DNA from: QZKY01 sp963666295 | GTDB lineage: Bacteria; Pseudomonadota; Gammaproteobacteria; Burkholderiales; Burkholderiaceae_D | DNA length: 64,000 bases | NCBI GenBank assembly: GCA_963666295.1 | Contig: OY762707.1 | Coordinates: forward strand, 1,178,001 to 1,242,000 | Direction of reading: 5' to 3' | Shown: piece after piece, positions 8,398 through 17,090 of the stretch | Numbering within the stretch: position 1 is the stretch's first letter | Layout: every line of letters starts with the position of its first letter | Notes under the pieces: model-generated | Databases searched by the model: none | Told to the model about the DNA's origin: nothing | The model's input: the letters and a program-made list of their open reading frames with translations, nothing else | Translations under genes and position numbers: made by a program

Positions 8398-9108
8398 ATG
8401 AAAGCCATGATTTTTGCCGCCGGTCGCGGCGAGCGCATGCGACCCCTGACCGACACCCTCCCCAAGCCCCTGCTCAGAGTGCGCGGGCGTCCGCTCATTG
8501 TCTGGCATATCGTCAATCTCGTGCGCGCCGGCATCACCGACATCGTGATCAACCACGCCCACCTCGGCCACCTGATTGAAGAAGCGTTGGGTGACGGTTC
8601 AAAATTCGGCGCTCGAATTCAATATTCTCCTGAAAAAACCGCGCTGGAAACCGCTGGAGGCGTTGCGCAAGCACGCCATCTGCTCGGCGAAGCACCCTTC
8701 ATAGCCATTTCAGCAGATATCTTTTGCCCCCATTTTGATTTCAGCGAAGTCTTGGATGTACTCGAAAACAAGGATGTCTGGGGCAATCCACTTGCCGCGG
8801 ATAAACGCGACAACGCATGGTTGTATCTGGTGAAAAACCCTGCGCACCACCCCGAAGGCGATTTTGCAATTAACGCGTTTTCTCTCAACAATGAGGGCGA
8901 ACCACGCTATACCTATTCCGGTATCGGCGTTTTTCTACCCTCAATGTTCGATGCCGTCCAGCCAGGTGAAGTCGTGCGGCTATCCAGCCTGTTACGTGAA
9001 TACGCGGCACGCGGCCAGATTGGCGGTGAACTGTATTACGGCGACTGGACCGATGTCGGTACGATTGAGCGATTGGAAAAATTGAATGCGCCGTTAAAGC
9101 GTTCCTGA
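8398..9108 (+). CDS. murU: N-acetylmuramate-1-phosphate uridylyltransferase MurU
   Basis: Transfers UMP to MurNAc-1-phosphate, giving UDP-MurNAc and completing the AmgK-MurU recycling path; this path gives intrinsic fosfomycin tolerance in organisms studied. The 236-residue protein opens with the nucleotidyltransferase signature AAGRGERMRPLTD and LPKPLL. The metal-binding ISADIF segment lies near residue 104, and the catalytic end is GDWTDVGTIERL. It follows amgK directly and ends before a bidirectional hairpin shared with pntB. AmpG, the permease for the recycled muropeptides, lies about 45 kb away in the window. Confidence 0.92.
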   Translation: MKAMIFAAGRGERMRPLTDTLPKPLLRVRGRPLIVWHIVNLVRAGITDIVINHAHLGHLIEEALGDGSKFGARIQYSPEKTALETAGGVAQARHLLGEAPFIAISADIFCPHFDFSEVLDVLENKDVWGNPLAADKRDNAWLYLVKNPAHHPEGDFAINAFSLNNEGEPRYTYSGIGVFLPSMFDAVQPGEVVRLSSLLREYAARGQIGGELYYGDWTDVGTIERLEKLNAPLKRS

Positions 9109-9124
9109 GTCTTTTCGGCATAGA

Positions 9125-9155
9125 AAAACCGCACACCGAAAAGGCGTGCGGTTTT
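9125..9155. terminator. Bidirectional terminator between murU and pntB
   Basis: AAAACCGCAC and GTGCGGTTTT form a ten-base-pair perfect stem around an 11-base loop, with A-tract and T-tract inside the arms. It sits between two convergent genes and should work in both directions. Confidence 0.85.
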
Positions 9156-9173
9156 GGCTTTCAAAAAGCAAAA

Positions 9174-10625
9174 TCAGTCGACCGCCTTGACCATCTCTTC
9201 AATCACTTTCTTGGCATCGCCAAATACCATCATGGTCTTGTCCATGTAGAACAGTTCGTTGTCCAGACCGGCATAACCGGAAGCCATCGAGCGCTTGTTG
9301 ACGATCACGGTCTTGGCACGATAGGCATCCAGAATCGGCATGCCTGCAATCGGCGAATTCGGATCTTTCGCCGCCGGATTCACGACGTCATTTGCGCCCA
9401 GCACCAGCACCACGTCCGTTTGCGGGAATTCGCTGTTGATGTCTTCCATCTCGAACACCTGGTCGTACGACACCTCCGCTTCCGCCAGCAAGACATTCAT
9501 ATGACCCGGCATACGACCCGCGACCGGGTGAATCGCATACTTCACAGTCACACCATGCTCGGTCAGCTTCTCGGTCAGCTCCTTCAACGCGTGCTGGGCA
9601 CGTGCAACCGCCAGACCGTAACCCGGCACGATCAGGACGCTGTCCGCGTTGCTGAGCAGGAAGGCCGCATCGTCTGCCGAACCGGACTTGACGTTGCGTT
9701 GAACCTGGCTACCGCCGGCAGCAGCAGCCGTCTCGCCACCGAAGCCACCCATGATCACGCTCAGGAAAGAGCGGTTCATCGCCTTGCACATGATGTAAGA
9801 CAGAATGGCGCCGGAAGAACCCACCAGCGAACCGGCGATGATCAGCATCGAGTTGTTCAGCGAGAAGCCGATCCCTGCTGCCGCCCAGCCGGAATAGCTG
9901 TTCAGCATCGACACCACAACCGGCATGTCCGCACCGCCAATCGGGATAATGATCAACACACCCAGAACGAACGCCATGGCCGTCATGATCAGGAACGGAA
10001 TCCACGCCGGCTCGGAACCCGGCGCAAAGCAGAACCACAGGCCAAACGCCAGCATGACCAGGCCAAATATCAGATTGACTGCGTGCTGCCCCTTAAAGAC
10101 AACTGGCGCACCCTGAAACAGGCGGAACTTGTAATTGCCCGCCAGCTTGCCGAAAGCAATCACTGAACCGGAGAAGGTGAGCGCCCCCACAAAGGTTCCG
10201 ATGAAGAGTTCCAGGCGATTGCCGAACGGAATCGACCCATCCAGATTGGCAATCTGGAACGCATATGGCTCGGCCACCACGGCAACCGCAATGAATACCG
10301 CCGAAAGACCGATCAGCGAATGCATGGCGGCAACCAGTTCAGGCATTTTGGTCATTTCGACGCGCTTGGCCAAAGTGGCGCCAATCAAACCACCCACAGC
10401 AACACCACCAACCAGCAAGCCATAACCAAGTGCACCAGAGTTTGCGCCAAACTGAGCTTTGTATTTCACAATCAGTGCAATTGTAGTGGCAAGGGCAATG
10501 CCCATACCCACCATACCGAAGGCGTTGCCTCGACGTGCCGTGGAGGGGTGTGACAGCCCTTTCAGTGCCTGAATAAAACAAATGGAAGCCGCCAGATACA
10601 GCAACGTGACGATATTCATGCTCAT
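9174..10625 (-). CDS. pntB: NAD(P) transhydrogenase beta subunit
   Basis: Proton-translocating transhydrogenase subunit of the inner membrane; it makes NADPH from NADH and NADP at the expense of the proton gradient. The 483-residue protein has about eight or nine hydrophobic helices over its first 280 residues, then the soluble NADP-binding domain dIII with VPGYGLAVARAQHAL near residue 333 and the GANDVVNPAA motif near 415. Its start overlaps the pntAb stop by four bases, so translation is probably coupled. Last gene of pntAa-panD-pntAb-pntB. Ends near a strong shared terminator. Confidence 0.95.
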   Translation of the reverse strand: MSMNIVTLLYLAASICFIQALKGLSHPSTARRGNAFGMVGMGIALATTIALIVKYKAQFGANSGALGYGLLVGGVAVGGLIGATLAKRVEMTKMPELVAAMHSLIGLSAVFIAVAVVAEPYAFQIANLDGSIPFGNRLELFIGTFVGALTFSGSVIAFGKLAGNYKFRLFQGAPVVFKGQHAVNLIFGLVMLAFGLWFCFAPGSEPAWIPFLIMTAMAFVLGVLIIIPIGGADMPVVVSMLNSYSGWAAAGIGFSLNNSMLIIAGSLVGSSGAILSYIMCKAMNRSFLSVIMGGFGGETAAAAGGSQVQRNVKSGSADDAAFLLSNADSVLIVPGYGLAVARAQHALKELTEKLTEHGVTVKYAIHPVAGRMPGHMNVLLAEAEVSYDQVFEMEDINSEFPQTDVVLVLGANDVVNPAAKDPNSPIAGMPILDAYRAKTVIVNKRSMASGYAGLDNELFYMDKTMMVFGDAKKVIEEMVKAVD

Positions 10626-10942
10626 TGTTTATCCCCCTTGGCTGCTGCTTTGGGTTCTTTTCTCTTGAACATTTCAAGCATTCGTTGCGTCACTAAAAAA
10701 CCACCGAACACGTTGACCGCAGCCAGGGTCACAGCCAAGGTTCCCATGACCTGACCAACCAGCCCTTCAGTCATGCCGGCTGCCAGCATGGCACCCACGA
10801 TAACAATCGCCGAAATGGCATTGGTTACCGCCATCAGTGGCGTATGTAGTGCCGGCGTTACCGTCCAGACAACGTGGTAACCAACATAAATCGCCAGCGC
10901 AAAAATGATAATGTTGGTTATTGTTTGGCTAACTACTTCCAT
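10622..10942 (-). CDS. pntAb: NAD(P) transhydrogenase subunit alpha part 2 (membrane)
   Basis: A 106-residue membrane protein with three hydrophobic helices (about residues 8-26, 35-57, 62-85), matching the C-terminal membrane part that is fused to the alpha subunit in E. coli but separate in many alpha- and betaproteobacteria. It supplies helices of the proton channel together with PntB. It overlaps pntB by four bases and follows panD by 25 bases. The C-terminal tail is basic and likely cytoplasmic. Confidence 0.92.
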   Translation of the reverse strand: MEVVSQTITNIIIFALAIYVGYHVVWTVTPALHTPLMAVTNAISAIVIVGAMLAAGMTEGLVGQVMGTLAVTLAAVNVFGGFLVTQRMLEMFKRKEPKAAAKGDKQ

Positions 10943-10967
10943 GCAGGTCTCCCGAGTTTTAATTCAA

Positions 10968-11315
10968 TCAGACAATCCGATTTTGCTCGTCAACAATAAT
11001 GACTGTTGGCTGATGATTATCGATTTCTTCCTCGGTCATCGGGCCGTACGTGCAGATGATCAGGAGATCACCCAACTGGGCACACCGGGCTGCCGCGCCG
11101 TTCAGCGATATTTCGCCGCTACCGCGCTTGCCCGGGATGATATAAGTTGAAAAGCGCTCACCATTATTGACGTTATACAGCTCGATCTTTTCGTACGGAC
11201 GCATACCGGCTGCATCGAGCAAATCCTGATCGATGCCGCAAGAGCCTTCGTAGTTCAAATCGCATTGCGTAACGCTCGCCCGATGAATCTTGGCGCGCAG
11301 CATGATACGTTGCAT
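10968..11315 (-). CDS. panD: Aspartate 1-decarboxylase PanD
   Basis: Decarboxylates L-aspartate to beta-alanine for pantothenate and coenzyme A. The 115-residue protein is a typical pyruvoyl enzyme proform: the self-cleavage site is Gly24-Ser25 in YEGSCG, with Lys9, Tyr22 and downstream Tyr58 and ALNG-like SLNGAAA (here near residue 70) in place. It lies between pntAa (nine-base gap) and pntAb (25-base gap), so it is transcribed inside the transhydrogenase operon. That placement is unusual, because panD normally stands alone or with panB/panC. NADPH from the transhydrogenase is used by ketopantoate reductase in the same pathway, which may explain the link. Confidence 0.95.
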   Translation of the reverse strand: MQRIMLRAKIHRASVTQCDLNYEGSCGIDQDLLDAAGMRPYEKIELYNVNNGERFSTYIIPGKRGSGEISLNGAAARCAQLGDLLIICTYGPMTEEEIDNHQPTVIIVDEQNRIV

Positions 11316-11324
11316 TACCTTCTC

Positions 11325-12440
11325 CTATTTTCTGAATACCTCGCCGTCTGCACACATACGCGTCGCGGCGACGATTTCATCTTCGAGGTCAATATTCAGA
11401 TTACCTTCCTCGTCGACAATCAGTTTCATAAACTCCCACAAATTGCGTGCATACAAGGCAGACGCATCTGCCGCCACCAGCGTTGCCAGATTCGGCTCAC
11501 CGATAATATGCACACCATACTTTGTGACGGTTTTACCCAGTTCGCTCAACGCACAGTTGCCTCCCTGTTCCACCGCCATATCTACAATTACGGATCCGGG
11601 TTTCATAGACTTGACCATGTCCTCATTAATCAAGACGGGTGCCTTACGACCTGGGATCAGCGCAGTTGTAATGATAATGTCAGCCAGTTTTGCACGCTCA
11701 CTAACCAGTTCCGCCTGGCGTTTCATCCAGACTTCTGGCATCGCACGCGCATAACCGCCAACGCCTTCGGCGATTTCACGCTCTTCTTCTGTTTCATAGG
11801 GCACGTCAATAAACTTCGCACCCAGTGATTCCACTTGCTCTTTTACGGGAGGACGTACGTCAGACGCTTCGATCACCGCTCCCATGCGCTTCGCCGTTGC
11901 AATTGCCTGTAAACCGGCCACGCCCACGCCCATGATCAGCACACGCGCCGCTTTTACGGTGCCTGCCGCTGTCATCAACATGGGGAAGAAACGCTGATAT
12001 CTGTCTGCCGCCAACATGACGGCCTTGTAACCTGCAATATTGTTTTGAGAAGACAGCACATCCAGTGACTGCGCACGCGAAATACGCGGCGCCGCTTCCA
12101 ATGCAAATGCCGTCAAGCCATGTTCTGCCATGGCCGTATTGTTTTCTGCGTCAAAAGGATTCAGCATGCCAACCAGTACCGCATCCTTTTTCATCTGCGC
12201 CCGCTCATCAGCATTCGGTGCGCGCACTTTCAGAACCAGATCGCAACCCAGCGCATCGCTCGCTGATCCAATCTCCGCTCCCGCCTCTCTGTAAGCTTCA
12301 TCAGTGATGCTGGCGTTCACGCCTGCGCCCGATTCGACAATGACCTGGTGTTTGGCACCAATCATTCTCTTGATCGTTTCCGGAGTCGCAGCAACGCGTG
12401 TTTCGCCTGGCAGCGTTTCAGCGGGAATGCCGATTTTCAT
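11325..12440 (-). CDS. pntAa: NAD(P) transhydrogenase subunit alpha part 1 (NAD-binding)
   Basis: Soluble NAD(H)-binding domain dI of the transhydrogenase. The 371-residue protein begins with MKIGIPAETLPGETRVA, typical of the alanine dehydrogenase/PntA family. A Rossmann motif MGVGVAGLQAIATAKRMGA lies near residues 168-187, followed by EASDVRPPVKEQVESLGA. DMAVEQGGNCALSE, near residue 285, is a family hallmark. First gene of the operon, with a GGAGGAGCG ribosome site just upstream. The gap of 234 bases to the divergent Nudix gene should hold both promoters, but I could not pick them out with confidence. Confidence 0.95.
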   Translation of the reverse strand: MKIGIPAETLPGETRVAATPETIKRMIGAKHQVIVESGAGVNASITDEAYREAGAEIGSASDALGCDLVLKVRAPNADERAQMKKDAVLVGMLNPFDAENNTAMAEHGLTAFALEAAPRISRAQSLDVLSSQNNIAGYKAVMLAADRYQRFFPMLMTAAGTVKAARVLIMGVGVAGLQAIATAKRMGAVIEASDVRPPVKEQVESLGAKFIDVPYETEEEREIAEGVGGYARAMPEVWMKRQAELVSERAKLADIIITTALIPGRKAPVLINEDMVKSMKPGSVIVDMAVEQGGNCALSELGKTVTKYGVHIIGEPNLATLVAADASALYARNLWEFMKLIVDEEGNLNIDLEDEIVAATRMCADGEVFRK

Positions 12441-12674
12441 ATCGCTCCTCCAATAAAAAAGCGGTATTTCTTAAAACGGAAAATGGTACACGCAAATGGC
12501 TGGTTTGGACATCTGAATAATCACATAATAGCCAAAAAGCACTGTCCAAACAGGAGGATAGCATTGTGTTTCCAAACATTCATTATGCCTTACCCCGAAT
12601 GAATCTCGCGCACCCAATACCCTCTCTGCCAAGTCGATTTAAAATAAGCATCTTTAACGTGTTAACCACAACCC

Positions 12675-13157
12675 ATGTCAGATTTCTGGAAGCCTGAAAT
12701 TGTCGTTGCATCAGTCATAGAAAAAGACGGTCTTTTTTTACTGGTAGAAGAACAAACCGATGAGGGCCTTCGCCTCAACGAACCCGTTGGTCATCTAGAA
12801 CCAGGAGAGTCGCTGGAGCAAGCCGTCATTCGCGAGACACTGGAAGAAACGGCCTACGAATTTACTCCCACCGCCCTGATTGGCACATACCTGTTGCGTT
12901 TTGAGACGCCGGATGCTAACACACTTGGCACTTATCTGCGTTTTGCCTTTGCTGGCGATCTGGGACGCAAGCTGGATCGCCCGCTTGACAAGGATATTGT
13001 GCGCACAGTGTGGATGTCGCGCGACGAGATTGCAGCCTGCCCGGAACGGCATCGCAGCCCTTTGTTGTTACAATGCATTGATGATTACCTGAATGGGCAA
13101 AGCGCACCTTTATCCTTGCTGTCCAGCCAGGTTTGTGTTGTAGACAAATTTTTGTAG
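12675..13157 (+). CDS. nudJ: Nudix hydrolase, NudJ-like phosphatase
   Basis: A 160-residue Nudix hydrolase. NudJ proteins act on nucleoside di- and triphosphates and thiamine or hydroxymethylpyrimidine pyrophosphate. The Nudix box runs over residues 38-60 as GHLEPGE, then REtLEE; the closing Gly is replaced by Ala (EETAYE). The catalytic Glu pair is intact. The protein ends 12 bases before mnmA, and nudJ-mnmA adjacency is widespread in proteobacteria, including E. coli. This supports the NudJ name; the exact substrate is not evident. Confidence 0.85.
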   Translation: MSDFWKPEIVVASVIEKDGLFLLVEEQTDEGLRLNEPVGHLEPGESLEQAVIRETLEETAYEFTPTALIGTYLLRFETPDANTLGTYLRFAFAGDLGRKLDRPLDKDIVRTVWMSRDEIAACPERHRSPLLLQCIDDYLNGQSAPLSLLSSQVCVVDKFL

Positions 13158-13169
13158 CAGGAAGTAACG

Positions 13170-14273
13170 ATGGCTAAGAAAAAAGTCGTCATAGGCATGT
13201 CCGGCGGCGTAGACTCGTCCGTCTCAGCGTGGCTGCTGAAAGAGCAAGGTTACGAAGTTATCGGCCTGTTCATGAAGAACTGGGAAGACGACGACGACAA
13301 TGATTTCTGCTCCGCGCGCACGGACTGGCTGGATGCCGTCAGCGTGGCAGACGTCATCGGCGTCGACATTGAAGCGGTCAACTTCGCTTCGGAATACAAG
13401 GATCGCGTGTTCGCCGAATTTTTGCGTGAATACGAAGCCGGTCGCACGCCGAACCCGGACGTGCTGTGCAATGCCGAAATCAAGTTCAAAGCCTTCATGG
13501 ATCACGCGATGCATCTCGGCGCCGATCTGATCGCCACCGGCCACTATGCACGCGTCCGTGAAAACCAGGGGCGATTCGAACTGCTCAAGGCAATGGATGC
13601 CAGCAAGGACCAAAGCTATTTCCTGCATCGCCTCAACCAGCAGCAATTATCAAAAACACTGTTTCCACTCGGCGAACTGAACAAGACCGACGTGCGCCGC
13701 ATTGCCGACCAGATTGGCCTGCACAACGCCAGCAAAAAGGATTCAACCGGCATCTGCTTCATTGGCGAGCGGCCGTTCCGCGAATTCCTGAACCGCTACC
13801 TGTCCTATCAGCACGGCCCAATCAAGACGCCCGAAGGCGACATCGTCGGCGAACATGTCGGCCTGTCCTTTTATACGCTTGGTCAGCGCAAGGGCATCGG
13901 CGTCGGCGGCACAAAGAAATACCGCAATGCCGATGGCACCAGCCTGCCATGGTACGTCGCCAGAAAAGACATTCCCAACAATACGCTGTATGTGGTGCAG
14001 GGGCACGACCACCCGTGGCTGATGTCTTCAGCGCTGGAAGCCAGTCAGGCCAGCTGGATTTCAGGTGAGGCGCCCGACGAACCCCAACTTTCAGCCAAAA
14101 CGCGCTATCGACAGAAAGACGTGCCATGTGAATGCTGCGTCATTGATAGTGCCTCCTTCCAGATGCGCTTCCCCAACCCGCAATGGGCGGTCACGCCGGG
14201 GCAATCGGCCGTTTTCTACCAGGACGATGTCTGTCTCGGCGGCGGCATTATTACGCATCACGAGCGCACCTGA
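13170..14273 (+). CDS. mnmA: tRNA-specific 2-thiouridylase MnmA
   Basis: Inserts sulfur at U34 of tRNAs for Lys, Glu and Gln, using sulfur relayed from IscS/Tus. The 367-residue protein has the ATP-binding PP-loop SGGVDSS at residues 11-17, the catalytic Cys in NPDVLCNAEIKF near residue 99, and the second catalytic Cys in STGICFIGER near 196. The C-terminal beta-barrel begins after about residue 280. It follows the Nudix gene with a gap of 12 bases and a good AGGAAG ribosome site. Another wobble-uridine enzyme, MnmG, is encoded near 40.5 kb. Confidence 0.96.
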   Translation: MAKKKVVIGMSGGVDSSVSAWLLKEQGYEVIGLFMKNWEDDDDNDFCSARTDWLDAVSVADVIGVDIEAVNFASEYKDRVFAEFLREYEAGRTPNPDVLCNAEIKFKAFMDHAMHLGADLIATGHYARVRENQGRFELLKAMDASKDQSYFLHRLNQQQLSKTLFPLGELNKTDVRRIADQIGLHNASKKDSTGICFIGERPFREFLNRYLSYQHGPIKTPEGDIVGEHVGLSFYTLGQRKGIGVGGTKKYRNADGTSLPWYVARKDIPNNTLYVVQGHDHPWLMSSALEASQASWISGEAPDEPQLSAKTRYRQKDVPCECCVIDSASFQMRFPNPQWAVTPGQSAVFYQDDVCLGGGIITHHERT

Positions 14274-14301
14274 GTTTTTTCAAGTCACTCACGTTTAAAG
14301 T

Positions 14302-14331
14302 TTGACGCCAACTCCTTGAAAAGCTTATAAT
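14302..14331 (+). promoter_or_regulatory. Likely sigma-70 promoter for rplM-rpsI
   Basis: TTGACG (14302-14307) and TATAAT (14326-14331) are separated by 18 bases. The promoter stands about 108 bases before rplM, leaving a leader of about 100 bases in which autoregulation by a ribosomal protein could occur. Confidence 0.7.
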
Positions 14332-14438
14332 TTACGGCTTCCTTTCCGCCCGAGGAAATGACAATAAGGCAGCGTCCGCAGGCAATGTACTTGTGGAACC
14401 ACCAAATAAGGGCGTTTTACTTTAATCAGGAAATCACC

Positions 14439-14867
14439 ATGAAAACCTTTTCCGCTAAAGGACATGAAGTCCAACGCGAATGGTTTGTGATTGACGCAAC
14501 GGACAAAGTCCTCGGGCGTGTCGCCAGCGAAGTGGCACACCGACTGCGTGGCAAGCACAAGCCAGAATATACGCCGCACGTTGACACCGGCGATTTTATT
14601 ATCGTCATCAATGCGGGCAAACTGCGCGTAACCGGTGCCAAAAACACCGACAAAATCTACTACCGTCACACAGGCTTCCCAGGCGGCATTCGTGAGATCA
14701 GTTTTGAAAAGATGCAGCAGCGCTATCCTGGTCGTGCACTGGAAAAAGCCGTCAAGGGCATGTTGCCTAAAGGCCCTCTCGGGTACGCGATGGCCAAAAA
14801 GCTGAAAGTGTATGCGAACGACACGCATCCACATGCAGCGCAACAACCCAAGCCACTTGAACTGTAA
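14439..14867 (+). CDS. rplM: 50S ribosomal protein L13
   Basis: Large-subunit protein required early in 50S assembly. The 142-residue length is standard, with the family start MKTFSAKGHEVQREW, the signature DKVLGRVASEVAHRLRGKHK near residues 23-42, and GMLPKGPLG near residues 107-115. An in-frame upstream extension exists, but the family start is the ATG at 14439, preceded by a purine-rich AGGAAATCACC segment. Followed after nine bases by rpsI in the conserved rplM-rpsI operon. Confidence 0.97.
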   Translation: MKTFSAKGHEVQREWFVIDATDKVLGRVASEVAHRLRGKHKPEYTPHVDTGDFIIVINAGKLRVTGAKNTDKIYYRHTGFPGGIREISFEKMQQRYPGRALEKAVKGMLPKGPLGYAMAKKLKVYANDTHPHAAQQPKPLEL

Positions 14868-14876
14868 GGAGCAGAC

Positions 14877-15269
14877 ATGATCGGTAACTACAACTATGGC
14901 ACCGGCCGTCGCAAGAGTGCAGTGGCACGTGTCTTCATGAAGCCAGGCACTGGACAGATTGTTGTTAACAAAAAACCAGCAGACGAATACTTTTCTCGTG
15001 AGACCGGCCTGATGGTGATTCGTCAGCCACTGGTACTGACGGGCAATACCGAAAGCTTCGACATTCTGGTCAACGTCCATGGTGGCGGCGAATCTGGTCA
15101 GGCGGGTGCAGTACGTCATGGCATTACCCGCGCCTTGATCGATTACGATGCAGGCCTGAAGCCTGCACTGTCACAAGCCGGTTTTGTTACACGCGACGCG
15201 CGTGAAGTAGAACGCAAGAAAGTGGGTTTGCGCAAGGCACGTCGTGCCAAGCAGTTCTCCAAGCGTTAA
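14877..15269 (+). CDS. rpsI: 30S ribosomal protein S9
   Basis: Small-subunit protein whose C-terminal tail contacts P-site tRNA. The 130 residues include the N-terminal YGTGRRKSAVARV, the GGGESGQAGAVRHGITRAL centre, and the basic tail RKARRAKQFSKR with the conserved terminal Lys-Arg. Second gene of the rplM operon, start preceded by AAGGAGC. Ends about 33 bases before a strong terminator. Confidence 0.97.
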   Translation: MIGNYNYGTGRRKSAVARVFMKPGTGQIVVNKKPADEYFSRETGLMVIRQPLVLTGNTESFDILVNVHGGGESGQAGAVRHGITRALIDYDAGLKPALSQAGFVTRDAREVERKKVGLRKARRAKQFSKR

Positions 15270-15301
15270 GCATTACGAAAATCCCTCCCTTTTTGGGAAC
15301 C

Positions 15302-15336
15302 AAAAAGCCGTCTGGCGTTGTCAGACGGCTTTTTTC
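15302..15336 (+). terminator. Intrinsic terminator after rpsI
   Basis: AAAAAGCCGTCTG, a seven- to ten-base loop, then CAGACGGCTTTTTT: a long GC-rich stem followed by six T. Separates the ribosomal operon from argC. Confidence 0.9.
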
Positions 15337-15416
15337 ATTGCTGCGCCGCAAGGCAGGGCTGTTACAATGCCACGCTTGAAAAGTCGTACCGTTCATTGAA
15401 TATTCGAGGATAAGTC

Positions 15417-16463
15417 ATGATCAAAGTCGGAATTGTTGGCGGCACCGGTTACACCGGAGTTGAGTTGCTGCGCCTGCTCGCAGCACACCCGGAAGCTGAA
15501 ATCACCGCCATCACATCACGCAAGGAAGACGGCATTCCGGTCTCCGATTTGTTTCCTTCCCTACGCGGAAGCATTCCCCTTGCTTTCACCACCCCGGACA
15601 AGGCTGACCTGAAGGCTTGCGATGTCGTCTTTTTCGCCACACCGCACGGCATCGCCATGGCTCAGGCGCCGGAACTGTTGGCAGCCGGGGTCAGGGTAAT
15701 CGACCTTGCCGCTGATTTCAGGCTGAAAGACACCGCAATTTTCAAGCAATGGTACAAAATGGAGCATACCTGCCCGGAAATTCTGGCTGAAGCCGTCTAC
15801 GGCCTGGCGGAAATCAACCGCGAAGCCATCAAGCAAGCGCGAATCGTCGGTTTGCCGGGCTGTTACCCAACCTGTGTACAACTTGGCTACGCGCCGTTGT
15901 TGAAACAGGACCAAGCACTGGTCAATGAGTCTGCCCTGATCGCCAACGCTGCATCCGGCGCAACCGGTGCCGGACGCGGCGCATCGACCGCCATGTTGTT
16001 TGCCGAGAACTCGGACAACTTCCGCGCTTACGCAGCAGCCGGTCATCGACATGTTCCGGAAATCAAGCAGGGGCTGGGGGCGCTTGCCAGTGGCAGGGAA
16101 GTCGGTATCACCTTCATACCACACCTGATCCCGGCCATTCGCGGTATTCACGCCACACTGTATGCCACCATTTTGCCGGAAGCACGCGAAACCGATTTCC
16201 AGGCCCTGTTTGAAGATTTTTATCGCGATGATCCGTTTGTTGATGTGATGCCTGCCGGCAGCCACCCGGAAACACGTTCCGTTCGCGCATCGAACTATGT
16301 CCGGATTGCCGTTCACCGCCCTGCCGGAACAAACACGCTGGTCGTGCTGGTGGTCGAAGACAATCTGGTCAAAGGTGCCTCTGGCCAAGGCGTTCAGTGC
16401 ATGAATTTGATGTTCGGACTGGATGAAACGATGGGTCTGCAACTTGCCCCAACCTTCCCGTAA
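15417..16463 (+). CDS. argC: N-acetyl-gamma-glutamyl-phosphate reductase ArgC
   Basis: Third step of arginine synthesis: NADPH-dependent reduction of N-acetylglutamyl phosphate to the semialdehyde. The 348-residue protein starts with the Rossmann motif GIVGGTGYTGVELLRLL, followed by the catalytic Cys in GLPGCYPT near residue 148 and the GATGAGRGAS loop near 180. AGHRHVPEI near 204 carries the catalytic His. Stands alone between rpsI and erpA, as in many betaproteobacteria, and has its own GAGGATAAGTC ribosome site. Confidence 0.96.
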   Translation: MIKVGIVGGTGYTGVELLRLLAAHPEAEITAITSRKEDGIPVSDLFPSLRGSIPLAFTTPDKADLKACDVVFFATPHGIAMAQAPELLAAGVRVIDLAADFRLKDTAIFKQWYKMEHTCPEILAEAVYGLAEINREAIKQARIVGLPGCYPTCVQLGYAPLLKQDQALVNESALIANAASGATGAGRGASTAMLFAENSDNFRAYAAAGHRHVPEIKQGLGALASGREVGITFIPHLIPAIRGIHATLYATILPEARETDFQALFEDFYRDDPFVDVMPAGSHPETRSVRASNYVRIAVHRPAGTNTLVVLVVEDNLVKGASGQGVQCMNLMFGLDETMGLQLAPTFP

Positions 16464-16549
16464 ACGGCGCCGGTTAGCCGCCTACGAGCGCCTTTGATGC
16501 ATCAGGTCTATAATGGCACCATGAAATTTTGAATATGAAGGAGTAACAC

Positions 16550-16900
16550 ATGAGCGCAACGATTGAAATGCCAGCACCCGTCAATTTCACGGACAATGCA
16601 GCAAACAAAGTCGCTGAACTAATTGTTGAAGAGGGCAACCCGAACCTCAAATTGCGTATCTTTGTTCAGGGTGGCGGCTGCTCCGGTTTTCAGTACGGCT
16701 TCACCTTTGACGAAACCGTCAATGAAGACGACACCACGATGGAAAAAAACGGCGTGCAACTCTTGATTGATGCGATGAGCTACCAGTACCTGGTAGGCGC
16801 AGAGATCGATTACAAGGAAGACATAAGTGGCTCACAGTTTGTCATCAAGAATCCTAATACGGTCAATACCTGTAGTTGCGGATCTTCGTTTGCGCCTTAA
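16550..16900 (+). CDS. erpA: Iron-sulfur cluster insertion protein ErpA
   Basis: A-type carrier that passes [4Fe-4S] or [2Fe-2S] clusters to target enzymes, including those of isoprenoid synthesis. The 116-residue protein has the three invariant cluster-binding cysteines: Cys44 in GGGCSGF, and Cys108 and Cys110 in CSCGSSF. Start preceded by GAAGGAGTAAC. Monocistronic, with a strong terminator directly downstream. The N-terminal 12 residues are a short extension over E. coli ErpA. Confidence 0.96.
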   Translation: MSATIEMPAPVNFTDNAANKVAELIVEEGNPNLKLRIFVQGGGCSGFQYGFTFDETVNEDDTTMEKNGVQLLIDAMSYQYLVGAEIDYKEDISGSQFVIKNPNTVNTCSCGSSFAP

Positions 16901-16925
16901 ACAGGCTCAAATAAATACCGACGGG

Positions 16926-16950
16926 AAAGGGCGCCTCGAGCGCCCTTTTT
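16926..16950 (+). terminator. Intrinsic terminator after erpA
   Basis: AAAGGGCGC, loop CTCGA, GCGCCCTTTTT: nine-base-pair stem then T-run. The stem is identical to that of the next terminator at 17289. Confidence 0.9.
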
Positions 16951-17090
16951 CATGCATGCAAAAACCCGCCAGAATTTCCAGCAATAACCCTTGATAAACA
17001 TCAAACAACCTGCCCTGAAGTCAAACATAATCAAACTTCTCCGGTGCTTTGTTTTGCGCACCGAGGAAAAGAAGTGATGGAGGACGAACC

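Noticed and set aside
9420..10166. Long His/Arg-rich frame on the plus strand inside pntB
   Set aside because: Shadow of pntB; composition is that of an antisense frame and there is no ribosome site.
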